From Athripsodes cinereus (lineage: Eukaryota; Arthropoda; Insecta; Trichoptera; Leptoceridae), in assembly GCA_947579605.1 (NCBI GenBank), contig OX388307.1, forward strand, positions 22,917,237-22,981,236: a DNA stretch of 64,000 nucleotides, given 5' to 3'. Position 1 is the first letter of the stretch. Each line of letters begins with the position of its first letter. A program made the translations under genes and the position numbers. Of this stretch, positions 11,291-21,959 are shown piece by piece. Below the pieces are notes generated by a model. It saw only the letters and a list, made by a program, of their open reading frames with translations, searched no databases and had not been told where the DNA came from.

Positions 11291-14200
11291 TACCATATGA
11301 ATATTGCCATTGTTGGTAATTTAGATTCACAATATCTTTATCTGTTTTTAAGATTTTTTTTTGTTTTTAAAATAAATTCTGAGTCATAATTAAAAAAATC
11401 TCATTTTGACTATTTTCTGTAAGCTGTATTCCGTATCTTTGGCAAGAGTAATAACCAATCCATCAAGTGATAACTGAGCAATTTAATTTATTTATGCATT
11501 CACATAAAGTTGTTTGTTACACTCTGTTGGTACAGCAACAATTTTACTGTCCAACAATAAAATCTCCGTAAACATAGTACCTACCTTGTTTCCATTATCA
11601 ACTAATACTCTCCTTCGCGTAGGTACCTATGGTATCTGTTATCCGATAAGGAGTTTCACCCTTTCAGAGACCACTTAACTTACCAATATACCGATAATAT
11701 CCATTTTATAACAGTGTTATAATATTCCTGTTTTGTCACTTTTTGCTCTTTCTCTCTCAGATCTGGTGCTCATTGTTATACAATAGTCTCATGTACCTAC
11801 TCGTATATTATGTATTTAATAATATATATCATAGTACCCATTACTTACTGTGTTCTATCTACAGTGTAGTATCTACTATTGTTCTTGAGAAGTAATAGTA
11901 TATTTTATTAATTGTTTATTTATTTCTTACCATAGATAATAAGCAATATTTGTTAGAGTTAATCGCAAAGGTGCGATTCCTTTTAACCTCTAACTAATCC
12001 AAATTATTTACGTGTTATTAAAAAAAATATTTGAATAGACTTAATTTAAAATATTTTATTGTTTTCAGTTTTTATGTTATTATCTCGATTGCGGGACCTA
12101 ACCGATATTGTTATCACTATTTCCGGTAATATGAAGTACTGCAGCTTACGCTAATGTTTTTTTGGTCGTATTCGAAGCAAGTTGGTCAACTGCAGATCAC
12201 ACTGATAAAAGCCTAATACGTGCTACATAGATAACATAAAACTAGGCGCATGCTTGTATATAATGGGAGATCTGTCCCTAATCAAAATTTCAAAGTTTTT
12301 TTTATGAGTTTAATGAGAATATTATTTCTGATACGTAAATAGGTATATTTGCTACATAAAACATTTCATAGATATGTATGTACATATTTATATTCTGCAC
12401 GGAAGAGAGAGATGTATATTTACCTACATAAGTAGGTAGGTACTATCCACAAGCCTTAGTCGCTGTGGGCGATCCGAATTTGGTTTATATTCTCTTATTG
12501 AATGATAAACCGGAGAATGAGTTAACACTAAGTTGCCTATACAATATAATATGTAAGTAATACCTACTTCCTACAGAATGTTGGATCTATTTATGTGTGA
12601 TTATTATGGTAACTGCATGGTGTGTAGGTACGAGTATAGGTTCGTTGGTATCTCGTTTATTGTACATAAAGTATTGTGTGCACGTGTTGGATGGAATGAA
12701 TAGATTGTGATTCTAGAAGTGAGGTGTCATAAGCCATGTTTGAACGGAATTCTTCTGACCTTTAGGATAGGAACAAAACTCTGTATGGACATGACTCCTT
12801 AAGGAGATATTCCTCCCACGCGCAGTTTAACATTTAACTCTCTGCCTTTCAGCTCCACATTACGTTATTAGGTAGGTAACTATTATACATTACTATTCCT
12901 GCTACTGAGTTCATTATATATTATCTATAAGTTATTTCACATTCTTCCATTAAAGGGTTAAATGTAATGTCTAACGATTTTGTTAAAGGTAATGTATAAT
13001 TTATATATATTCCTACAAAACATTTGCACAGTAATTGGTAATATGCAGATTTTTAGTTACACGTAAAACAATGTACCTAATATGTAATTAATTTTAATAG
13101 GCCTTAGGCATTTTTTTCCATTTTGAGAAAAATGTTAATGTATTCATCTCGAAACACTTTTTACAATCTTGTGAGATTTAAGGACGAATGAAAAAATAAT
13201 AATTTTATACTCTATTAATGGAAGTGTTGTTGTTGTCATGAGACATTAACTAGCAATCAAGATAATACTGATATTTCTCTACTTTTCATACATTATATAC
13301 CTATATTTACTACAAAATATCACAATGTGGTGCTAAATATAGAGTTTTACCATATTTCGAACACAATGCAAAATGAAATGCTAACCAAAAGACTAAACTA
13401 AGTAGCACAACCTTTCACGTATTTGAGTACATATCAGGAAATATAATATTATGGTGTTGATTTCTTTATAATCTGCGGCATATCTTGGTATACAGGAATA
13501 CAATATAATACCTACCTATCACATATATTGTGTCAGACATTACATTGTCGTTTAAGGATTTTCGACATTTTGCAATGCTATGGTGTTTGTATATCTAAAA
13601 TTAAATGAACCTTATATAAGATGTCATCAATTTGAGTATCTTGCATGTTTATTACATGCAGCTGGTCTACTGGCTGCTGGCTGCCCCACTTTTGGGATAT
13701 GCCGTGTTGGTGCAGTAGTAGTGTTTGAAATTATTATAAATGTAGTACAGTAGATTCGGTGTTGTGATGATTTATATCTTTACCAATACAAAGCAAAGAC
13801 AATAAATCAGGTCCTATAATGGATTATCTCTCTCGCACTAACGCCTAACATGCTAAAACCTCCACACTGTAATATATACCTATGTGCAAATACATATATA
13901 CAGAATAATGTGATATGATGTATGAATCTTACTAAATATTTATTTATAAATGTAAGTATAACTCGTGTTGTATCTTATGTGACATTTGGAACAAAGTAAC
14001 TCCCATTTCCCGCCTGTATAAACTGCTTGCATTTTTTATTGTCACTATCTCTGAGAGCGTATGTACCTGCTTTTGTGAATGTAATATTCATTCATATAGT
14101 AATGTTATCTTATGTCATTTTTTATTGTTATGTTCTTGTTTCTGACAATATAATGTATCGTATGCTGCAGTTTTTTTTTATAATAATGATATTTTTCTAG

Positions 14201-14689
14201 TTTAATATTACAACTTTTGTATCATCAGGTGACATGGGTCTGCGATTCGTTACAGAAATAAAATACGTTATGCGGTATTTGCCCATAAATCCTGGCGAGT
14301 ACATTAACTGTCTGTACCATGATGTTTTTAATCCTGTAAAAGAGAGGAAAGGATGGAACGTATATGTTTATTATATAGCTTACAATGATGTGTAACATTG
14401 CTTTATGATCGTATAGCTGACTGTATTGATAGAATATTAGTTTTGATTTATACGCCACGCCGCTACATAACATATTATTATATTTGTTCAGGAGATGGCC
14501 GTGTCGTGCACACAGCACACATCACACAGCATACAGCACATACCATACAGCACACAGCACGGGCTGGGACAGTGATGTTGCTTGTTGTTCCATTATAATA
14601 TCCATTTATTAGTGTCGCATTAAATTTTTTATAGTACAATAAAATATTATAATAGAATTCATATTATCTATAAACTTGGATACCTTTCC
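11291..14689. other. Gene-free AT-rich stretch with minor repeats
   Basis: No supported gene in about 3.4 kb. A block near 11945-11990 (GAGTTAATCGCAAAGGTGCG) resembles one at 27665-27690 and may be the 3' UTR of a shared retroelement. A partial R3 repeat lies at 13649-13735. A degenerate CACACAGCA-type minisatellite is at about 14508-14562. Confidence 0.45.
13649..13735 (+). repeat. Dispersed repeat R3, 3' part
   Basis: GCATGTTTATTACATGCAGC and GGCTGCCCCACTTTTGGGAT, then ATGCCGTG and GTAGTAG, match the 3' half of the copy at 35275-35520. Confidence 0.65.
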
Positions 14690-14693
14690 TTAA

Positions 14694-15672
14694 CCCTAGA
14701 GTAGTCGCGCCTTTCCGTGAAACGTGAGTGCTCGCGTGGGGAGCATTTTGCCGCCCATACTTAAATTGATTTTTTTTTGCAATTAATGGTTAAACACATT
14801 TGCAATGATTTTTAATGGATAGAATAAAACATAAACTATCAGAAAAAGTAACATTTATTAAATATTTATATTTAGTTTTATAAAAAAATATACTTTGGTA
14901 TTTTTTTTGAATTTCAACTACATTTTCATCTTAACCTAAATAAAAAAAAAAGAAAAATTAAAATTGATTAACAAAATTAAACGTTTTCATCATCTTCGAC
15001 ATGTATTTCAGCAAAACAGTCCTGACACATGTATATATAATGTTCGTTGAAAAGTAACTTTGCGCATCTATTGCACCCTTTTTTGTCCATCTATTTTTCC
15101 TGGATGGACATACTGCACATACACCTGAAGATATTTTTTTATGTTCCGATAGAACAAATTGGGTTATTTGGTTTCTCAGCTATTCACCAGGTTCTTCAAA
15201 ATCAGACTCCTCTTCCAACCACGAAACTATTTGGGTGTTTTTCTAAATCATTCCGTAGGTATACTTCGCCCGTTGCTTACCTAAAAAGATCTAAAATAAA
15301 CTAATAAATAAAACCCAAATGATTAATCAAAACAAACTAAATATCAATATTATTACGATATTTAAATGAAACAACATTATATGCAATGAAAATCAATAGT
15401 ATTTCAACTATTTTAAAAAAACAGACACACGGATTTTACTTACGTGAGTAGTCGCGCAGTTAGCAATTTGCCGCCAAACGCGACACACCGACAACAACTG
15501 ATGGCTCCTACAGTCACCCATGCACCGATTTTCTTTAAATTACTAAGACAAGGCGGTGAAATACAGGGGGCCAGCTACTAAGACTCTTGACTGTGACAAA
15601 TGAATCGTGTAAAAAATATCACGATTTTTTTGCTGCGGGCGGCAAAATGCTCATAGCGCGAGCACTCTTGGG
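14694..15672 (-). mobile_element. piggyBac-like DNA transposon remnant
   Basis: Bounded by TTAA on both sides (14690-14693, 15673-15676), with ends CCCTAGAG... and ...CTCTTGGG and a shared subterminal block (GAGCATTTTGCCGCCC and its complement). On the minus strand it encodes the cysteine-rich tail of a piggyBac transposase (next entry). The motif GAGTAGTCGCGC of the left end recurs internally at about 15446. At 979 bp it has lost the catalytic domain. Confidence 0.8.
14982..15140 (-). pseudogene. piggyBac transposase C-terminal cysteine-rich domain
   Basis: Read on the minus strand, one frame gives GVCAVCPSRKNRWTKK and, after a one-base shift in an A-run, another gives GCNRCAKLLFNEHYIYMCQD followed by CFAE and an acidic end (DDEN) before a stop at about 14982. 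The C-x2-C...C-x2-C...H...C-x2-C arrangement at the extreme C-terminus is the zinc-binding domain with which piggyBac-family transposases bind their ends. The frameshift and the absence of the DDD catalytic core show that it is dead. Confidence 0.7.
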
Positions 15673-15676
15673 TTAA

Positions 15677-15790
15677 TAATAATAATGTAATACTTTATTG
15701 CAAAATAAATTTTGTACTAAAAGGTATACAAATTGTCATGAGGCAATGTCTTCCAGTAAACCTAATACATTGTTACATACACATGTTTTA
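15677..15790 (-). repeat. Probable LINE 3' tail with TAA repeats
   Basis: On the minus strand it reads ...TTTTGCAATAAAGTATTAC followed by ATTATTATTA, like the 3' end of the jockey/CR1-like remnant at 36822. It abuts the piggyBac-like element's TTAA. The coding part is not preserved. Confidence 0.4.
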
Positions 15791-16788
15791 ACATAAAGTG
15801 ATTTTTGATAGAACGTTTAATACAGAAATTACTAAATAGTGATTCGTCCATTTTTTATTGTTGTTTCTTTATGCAATGCTAAGCCACGCACGTGTTCAAT
15901 GTTTGCTCTCTTCCAATGTATTTGGAATTTAATTGCAATCTGTTATTCCTGATCTTATTTTGTAAATGAAAATAATATTTATCTAGAAACTATTGAAGTT
16001 ATAGAATCTACACGTAATAAATATCATGCCATCATGTTGTATCATTTGCTTATCATCCAAGATAATGGATATTCAGTAAGCATTGTTTATTCCTCATTAG
16101 TTTCCAAAGTGATTGAATTTCCATTAGTAATGATTTAGCCGTACGTGTCTTGTATCGAGTCAGTGGTGTTAGGATGTTAGAGCCGTGTAGTGTATACGTA
16201 TGTTGTTATCTTATGTAATACACAATAGATAGATCTTGCGGTGATATAATAAGGAGGCATCTGGTTACAATACAACGCTTTTGTTACAATTACTTACGCC
16301 TGGTTAAAGTTATTACACATTGGAATAAATGTTAGCGCTACATCAGATATCCGAGAGGATTATTTCCAAGTCGCTCGTGTATTTCAATGTGTAGCTGTAG
16401 ATGCTGTTAAAACTAATTTCAACCATTGCAGCAAACGACATGACAACAAAATCCTTTACCACTCACATAAAGATGTTCTCGCGTGCCGTACCATACGACA
16501 CGAGTATTTATTAGGTATACCTACCTACACAGTACGCCAGCATGGAGTTCTTCAATGAATTTGGTCTCCTATCAACAATTAATAAGTCTTGCAATATATT
16601 GAGGATAATCATAATTAGTCCATAACACATTTGGCGTTTTAAATTCAGCAATGAACCTATCCCGAATGTTGCAATGAATGCTATGGAAGTTAATTACTTC
16701 CTACCTAATTAGTTCATCAATGAAAAATATGATAAATTTATTATCAAAATCTTTATGTCTAATGTGTTTTTTTTTTACTTTTTTTTAG

Positions 16789-16835
16789 ATTCGATGAAGT
16801 GGCTGAAGAAGATGTCGGAGAACCAGTGTCCAGAG
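16789..16835 (+). CDS. Candidate internal exon of unidentified host gene
   Basis: A 47-base block lies between a strong acceptor (long T-rich tract ending TTTTTTAG at 16788) and a consensus donor (CAGAG|GTAAT at 16836). In frame 3 it encodes FDEVAEEDVGEPVSR plus one base (acidic, no stop). That leftover base matches the phase of an acceptor at 20706, joining to GAT TCG CTT... of the exon at 20707. A second open frame (MKWLKKMSENQCPE) is possible but ends in the wrong phase for that join. I do not recognise the protein. Upstream exons are not visible; they may be far off or outside the window. Evidence is splice signals plus phase only. Confidence 0.45.
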
Positions 16836-17321
16836 GTAATTATAATTCTCTTATTTACTGTATATTTTCCATTGCCTTCATTGCATTCGGATGTTATAAC
16901 GAGGACATAAAATGACAAGAATGCGGTCAATAAAAGCGGAATGTAGGTATTTTCATTAACAATCTATCGTGAATTACAAATAAATATATAAGAAACATTA
17001 TTATCTCATGAATAAAGCAAATAAATTTAAAAGTTAATAATAGTTAGATTCATAAAACTTCACGTTTAGGTATAACATTTTATACGAGACTTCAATCTTG
17101 ATTCAGTGACGGTACCAATATAAAGAAAAATCGCATATTCTAAGGCAGATTGATAAGTCAGGTAAAAATGGATGAAGCAGTGATACTAGCATAAAGTTAT
17201 GACATGTTTGAACAGGTACTTGCTTTGAAGGAACATACACGAAATTTCATACTGAAATTTGAATTTGGAATTGTTTTTTCAGTCGTTTTGACCGGACAAG
17301 TCGTTCTTTTGCTGTTAAAAT

Positions 17322-18654
17322 GGAAAAAAATGAATTTAGAGTGTTGATAAAACACTACTTTTTACGCAAAAAAAACCATCACGGACACAAAGAAATGTCT
17401 TGATAACTATTATGGTGAATCTTCTCCGTCACTTAAGATAATTTACAAGTGGTTTACTGAATTTCGTTGTGGTAGAACGAGCACAGAAGACGCTTCTCTA
17501 TCAGGACGTCCAATTGACCATTGTGTTCTGTGTGTGTGACCATAACCACTCCAAAAATGTTCATGAAAATCCACGATATTGTATTGGGAGATCGATGAAT
17601 GCAAAGGGGTAGGGGAAAGGGGTAGTCACACTTTAAACATCTCATATGAATGAGTTTTCATAACATTTCATGAAAATTTGCGTATTATAAGTTCTCAGCA
17701 AAATGGCTGCCGCGTTTGTTGAAAATTGACCAAAAACGTGAATGAATGACACTTTCCCAGGCTAATTTTCGGCTGTTTGAATGAAATCCAGATGAGTTTT
17801 TAGTAGATAAAAAAAGGATTCATCTTTACACACCAGAGACAAAATAATAACCAAGCAGTGGGTGGAAGCTGGTGGAAGTGCTCCGAAGAAGGTCAAGGTG
17901 GTTCCATCAGCAGGCAAAGCTATGGCTAAGGTTTTCTGGGACGCACAAGGTACAGTCTTAATTAATTTCCTCTTAAAAGGAAAAATAATTAATGGAGAGT
18001 ATAACTCTACACTTTTGGTCAAGTTGAATCAATAAACCATTAAGGGTTTTCCCACCACTTTCCCCTGGATGTTTTAAGAGCTGAGCTCCTATATCATCCA
18101 GACTCAACGAAACAAAAGAAAAATTCAAAGGGAGGGCTCAGGATTTGCCTTATGGGCTCCCCCCGACAAAATCCTCCCCTAAACTACAACCCTTAATGTC
18201 CCTTGGAGGAGATACTCACTACAAGGCACTACTCACTACTACAATATTCTTACAAACTATGTTCTTACAGTTACGTATTGCTACTTGATCAACTTATCAA
18301 TCAATAAACCAAAGCAAAACGGCATTATCTTGCCAAGAAGAAAATCCTGTTTCACCACGATATTGCTTCTGCTCATTCTTCCGCCATTGCAACGGCCAAG
18401 CTGGTGGAGTCACGCTACAAAATGCTTCCCCATCCACTATATTTTCCTGACCAGGTTCTCAGTGATTCCTATCTTTAACCAAACACGAAAAAATGGCTCG
18501 GGGGACGAAGATTTGCAACTGATTTGGAGGTTATCTTCGAAACTGTGGCGTATTTTCAGGGCCTTGGAAAAGATAACAACAAAGAGTGGATCAAAAAACT
18601 CCAGCATCGTCTAACCAAGTGTATAGCTCTAAAAGAAGATAAAGTTGAAGAATA
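17322..18654 (+). pseudogene. mariner transposase, frameshifted and interrupted
   Basis: Mariner transposases cut and paste the element using a helix-turn-helix N-terminus and a DD34D catalytic core. Visible pieces: an N-terminal MEKNEFRVLIKHYF then, after shifts, YKWFTEFRCGRTSTEDASLS (DNA-binding region, about 17322-17515); QWVEAGGSAPKKVKVVPSAG and AKVFWDAQGTVLINFL with the second catalytic Asp in WDAQG (about 17850-17975); and, after the insert, HYLAKKKILFHHDIASAH with the third Asp (about 18320-18380), ending at a TAA near 18652. Several frameshifts, lost segments in the middle and the nested insertion make it inactive. Confidence 0.85.
18040..18285 (+). mobile_element. Short repeat R4 nested in mariner, copy 1
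   Basis: About 245 bp beginning TTAAGGGTTTTCCC, almost identical to 49778-50023 (I see one substitution). It contains an internal inverted match (TTAAGGGTT at the start, AACCCTTAA at 18189). A 13-base sequence AATCAATAAACCA occurs at both edges (18027-18039 and 18299-18311), either a target duplication or overlapping mariner sequence. No coding potential; class not recognised. Confidence 0.75.
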
Positions 18655-18742
18655 AATATCATCCATTCGAAAAAAGTAACTTTTTGTCTCATTTTTACCG
18701 AACTTATCAATCCGCCCTCGTAGATAATAACAACTTTTTTAT

Positions 18743-19036
18743 ATGGGTACATTTAAGTTTGAAAAATATGTATATTTAAAAATATGTAAAATATACGTGG
18801 AATGGAATATACATGTTTTGAGAATGCCTAATGATAGTTGGCCAAAAAGAGCACTGTTTTTCCGTCCGCAGGGGTTCCGTCGGCCCGGGCGTCCCTCTTT
18901 CACAATACACCGTTCCTATGACAACGATATCAGAGCGCAAGGAATGTCGTGGGAAGAGGTGACGCAATTGGCACAGAGACGCTCTGAATGGAGAAGGCTG
19001 GTTTCTGCCCTGTGCTCCCGAGAGGAGCGTTGAGGG
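18743..19036 (+). pseudogene. RTE-like RT C-terminal tail, family B
   Basis: An open frame of 96 codons with HVLRMPNDSWPKRALFF, GFRRPGRPSFTIHRS, a GMSWEEVTQLAQRRSEWRRL segment and a stop after SREER. This is the post-palm tail typical of RTE-like elements, different in sequence from the adjacent fragment at 19055. The first 25 or so residues appear to be non-element sequence, so the true boundary is near 18800. 5'-truncated. Confidence 0.65.
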
Positions 19037-19054
19037 CGATGATGATGATGATAC

Positions 19055-19318
19055 GTGGAAAGAATGAATGAGGACAGAATGACTAAGAAGATATATTTGG
19101 CTGAGAGGAATGGTGCTGGGAGACGTGGACGTCCGAGGATTAAATGGCAAGATCATTTAAATCAAATCCTACAGGACGGTCACGTGTTGAGCACATTGAA
19201 CAGGAGAGCATGCATGAGGAATTGTATGACAGTGACGGAAGCGAAAGATTTATGCAAGGATAGAAGGAAGTGGCGCTCGATCCTTTCTGCCTACCCCGCG
19301 AGGGAAGCGGCGTGATGG
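19055..19318 (+). pseudogene. RTE-like RT C-terminal tail, family A
   Basis: Frame with ERMNEDRMTKKIYLAERN, GRPRIKWQDHLNQILQDGHV, LNRRACMRNCMTVTEAKDLC and a stop after SAYPAREAA. It is a close homologue of the minus-strand fragment at 27943-28329 and more distantly related to the tails inside the Harbinger copies. A GTATGTATGTATGTA microsatellite follows, as is usual for the 3' tail of such elements. Confidence 0.75.
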
Positions 19319-19748
19319 TATGTATGTATGTATATCTATGTATGTTGTAACCTGATTCCCCTCTCATATCGGCAGATTCCAGAAACTTTCTCAGGGGTTT
19401 CGTTGGGTAATTTTATATGAGAATGTTTGTAAGTGGTAAGTGAAAAACATCAGGTTAGAGGCACAAATAGTTTATTGAAGAACACATAATTCTTATTATA
19501 TATTTAAACAAAAAACGTTTCACATTTTTTACACAGAATTATTAGCTATGTGACACTCACAGTTAATTAAAAAATGAAGAGAAACGGGATTTTGAGCTAC
19601 CGGGTTCCCTACTTGGAAGGAGAACCGGGTAAGACTGACGGCAACGACGGAAACTAGAGGCAAGCGGTGAGAGAAACGGGATCTACTTTTGTTTCGGACA
19701 TTCCGGCCAGTGCTTCACCGGATTTCAAAAGATGGCGACACAAGTATC

Positions 19749-20497
19749 AATTTTTTTATGAAACTCATATGACAATGTATATATGTAAAATTATTATATG
19801 AGATACCTACACATATGCACCATCAGTATTACGAATAGTCTCACAGGTTTAATGCGTGCTTTCAGTTCCAGAATATATTTTTGGGTATGAAGGATTAATT
19901 TTTTTATGAAACTCATATGACAATGTATATATGTAAAATTATTATATGAGATACCTACACATATGCACCATCAGTATTACGAATAGTCTCACAGGTTTAA
20001 TGCGTGCTTTCAGTTCCAGAATATATTTTTGGGTATGAAGGATTAATTTTTTTATGAAACTCATATGACAATGTATATATGTAAAATTATTATATGAGAT
20101 ACCTACACATATGCACCATCAGTATTACGAATAGTCTCACAGGTTTAATGCGTGCTTTCAGTTCCAGAATATATTTTTGGGTATGAAGGATTAATTTTTT
20201 TATGAAACTCATATGACAATGTATATATGTAAAATTATTATATGAGATACCTACACATATGCACCATCAGTATTACGAATAGTCTCACAGGTTTAATGCG
20301 TGCTTTCAGTTCCAGAATATATTTTTGGGTATGAAGGATTAATTTTTTTATGAAACTCATATGACAATGTATATATGTAAAATTATTATATGAGATACCT
20401 ACACATATGCACCATCAGTATTACGAATAGTCTCACAGGTTTAATGCGTGCTTTCAGTTCCAGAATATATTTTTGGGTATGAAGGATTAATTTTTTT
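19749..20497 (+). repeat. 148-bp tandem array, five copies plus a partial
   Basis: The start AATTTTTTTATGAAACTCAT recurs at 19749, 19897, 20045, 20193, 20341 and 20489: a constant period of 148 bp. By eye the five units are identical. The unit contains two ATATG-rich palindromic words and ends GGGTATGAAGGATT. No coding frame. The perfect homogeneity means very recent amplification or conversion, or an assembly product. Confidence 0.95.
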
Positions 20498-20612
20498 CAC
20501 GATCTTTGTAAAAAAAATCTCGAGGACGGCCGCGTGTTGAGCAATTGGTATCGGTGTACATGGCTGAAAAATTGTACTAATGTGGAGGAAGTAATAGAAA
20601 TATTGGTTGGGA
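20498..20612 (+). pseudogene. Decayed RTE-like RT tail
   Basis: Translation gives LEDGRVLSN..., WLKNCTNVEEVIEI, matching the DGRVLS..NRRACMRN.MNVEEAKEVC module of the family A tails, with substitutions. It abuts the end of the 148-bp array. Confidence 0.5.
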
Positions 20613-20706
20613 TTACATCGTTTCTCTATTCCATTTTTATTTTTACAAATTTTCAGAAAGAAAGGTGATGAATATTTATACTACAAATCTTCTCGTTATT
20701 TTTCAG

Positions 20707-20936
20707 ATTCGCTTATAACTAACGTGGTCTGCAACACTAATGACGCTTCTGGCAGACGTCGTACCATTTCAGCCAACTCTACAGAAAAGGATGTTGGTGT
20801 GGCAACCAAAAGACGCCGTACCTCTTCCGGAACATTCAATCTCATCAAGCTGACGACTTCTTCTGAAACTCCCGTCACGAATGCCGAAGCGGCTGGATTC
20901 AAAACATTATTTAATGAAAACGATGATTGGGAATAA
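20707..20936 (+). CDS. Candidate terminal exon of unidentified host gene
   Basis: An acceptor (CTCGTTATTTTTCAG) precedes an open stretch of 76 codons to a TAA at 20934. The protein starts DSLITNVVCNTNDASGRRRT, contains two basic clusters (GRRR and KRRR, about 25 residues apart, a possible nuclear signal) separated by Ser/Thr-rich sequence, and ends in an acidic FKTLFNENDDWE. Codon use is less AT-biased than the surroundings. It joins in frame to the exon at 16789. An alternative acceptor at 20656 (AAATTTTCAG) would add 17 residues (KKGDEYLYYK...) but does not match the phase of the upstream exon. I do not recognise a family; a domesticated transposon protein is an alternative. Confidence 0.5.
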
Positions 20937-21102
20937 CTATTATTTACTCGTTGAATCCATATTTAAGTATACTCAAGTATATATTATTATTGCTATTCTT
21001 AATCCAACAGAATTTATTTCATTTTCTGTAGAGTTTTCCGTATTTCATATTTTTTTTTTGACTTTTCTATTTTCAAGTTTACAACGTTCTTGGTTGACTT
21101 TT

Positions 21103-21108
21103 AATAAA
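21103..21108 (+). terminator. Candidate polyadenylation signal
   Basis: AATAAA 167 bases after the stop codon at 20934-20936, in AT-rich sequence. Consistent with the 3' end of the gene candidate, though the hexamer is common by chance here. Confidence 0.4.
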
Positions 21109-21418
21109 TATGTATTATAAAATCATTTATTTCTTTTATATTACCGATATGAAGAAAGATATATTAAAAAAAACAAGCTAACATTATATAGATACTTCTC
21201 ACAAATGGATATTCAAAATCAAGCTAATGAGATGGGAAATTGGAGTGATAGCCAATATATTCTTTTCTTAGACTTGTTATTTATAAAAAGTTTCTGCAGT
21301 TATTAGTATACCTAGGTACGTACCTGATCATGTTCAATTGACGATACTAGTTGGAAGTTCTTGTTAGAATAAAACACCGTTATTTATGAAGTGTTAAATA
21401 AAAGTGATTTAAAAAAAA

Positions 21419-21583
21419 AGATATATCTGGCTTTTGTTATAAACCCAAATACAACCTTATACACCTTTCACAGTAAGCTACCAAAAGCTTGTTTCGTGGA
21501 AGGGGAGTTTGCCGGCACCTGGTATCGAACCACGTACCCCTTGTTCACGAGGCCGAGACTCTACCTCCAGGCTACCGACGAAC
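21419..21583 (-). mobile_element. tRNA-derived SINE, family S1, copy 1
   Basis: On the minus strand it begins GTTCGTCGGTAGCCTGGAGG (A box TAGCCTGGAGG) and has a B box GGTTCGATACC, then GGTGCCGGCAAA and a body ending GGGTTTATAAC..AGATATATC. Copies at 25231 and 37722 share this layout. The boxes are the internal RNA polymerase III promoter. Confidence 0.85.
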
Positions 21584-21748
21584 TCTTTTATTTAAACAAT
21601 TTATTTAAACAATTTTTCATACAACGTCTATTACAAAGGTAAATCATAATAATTTATGTATATTTATTTATTTTATAACTACTGATAATACAAATTATAA
21701 AAATAATCCTATAAATGCGCAGTTCACAACATACCCCATTAAATAAAA

Positions 21749-21959
21749 TTGCCTTTGAGTCACGAGGTCCCGGGTTCGATTCCCGGCCAGGGCAAAATGA
21801 AGAATGACATTTTTCAAATTGTTCTGGGTCTGGGCGTTACATCTATATGTGTTCAGTGCATTGTATATATGTGTATCATCGTGTTAGTACCCATAATACA
21901 AGATTCATGTCTTAGTTTGGGACTAGCTCGGTCTGTGTGAATTGTCTGTACATGTTATA
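21749..21959 (+). mobile_element. tRNA-derived SINE, family S2, copy 1 (5'-truncated)
   Basis: Starts at GCCTTTGAGTCACGAGGTCC, so the A box is missing, but the B box GGTTCGATTCC is intact. The body (GGGCAAAATGAAGAATGAC ... AGTTTGGGACTAGCTC) matches the other three S2 copies. Confidence 0.85.

Larger units (their letters stand above)
17140..18720 (+). mobile_element. mariner-type transposon, decayed and interrupted
   Basis: Imperfect terminal inverted repeats of about 30 bp share the core GATTGATAAGT..GGTAAAAATG (left 17140-17170, right 18690-18720), with TA at the right edge. The interior encodes a broken mariner transposase and is interrupted by a ~250-bp unrelated repeat at about 18040-18285. 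Without the insert the element is about 1.3 kb, the normal size for mariners. It lies in the putative intron of the host-gene candidate. Confidence 0.88.

Noticed and set aside
18776..19156. 126-codon minus-strand frame
   Set aside because: It is antisense to two RT tails read on the + strand.
19749..20497. CRISPR-like array
   Set aside because: Repeats are 148 bp and directly adjacent, with no unique spacers, in a eukaryotic context; it is a tandem satellite.
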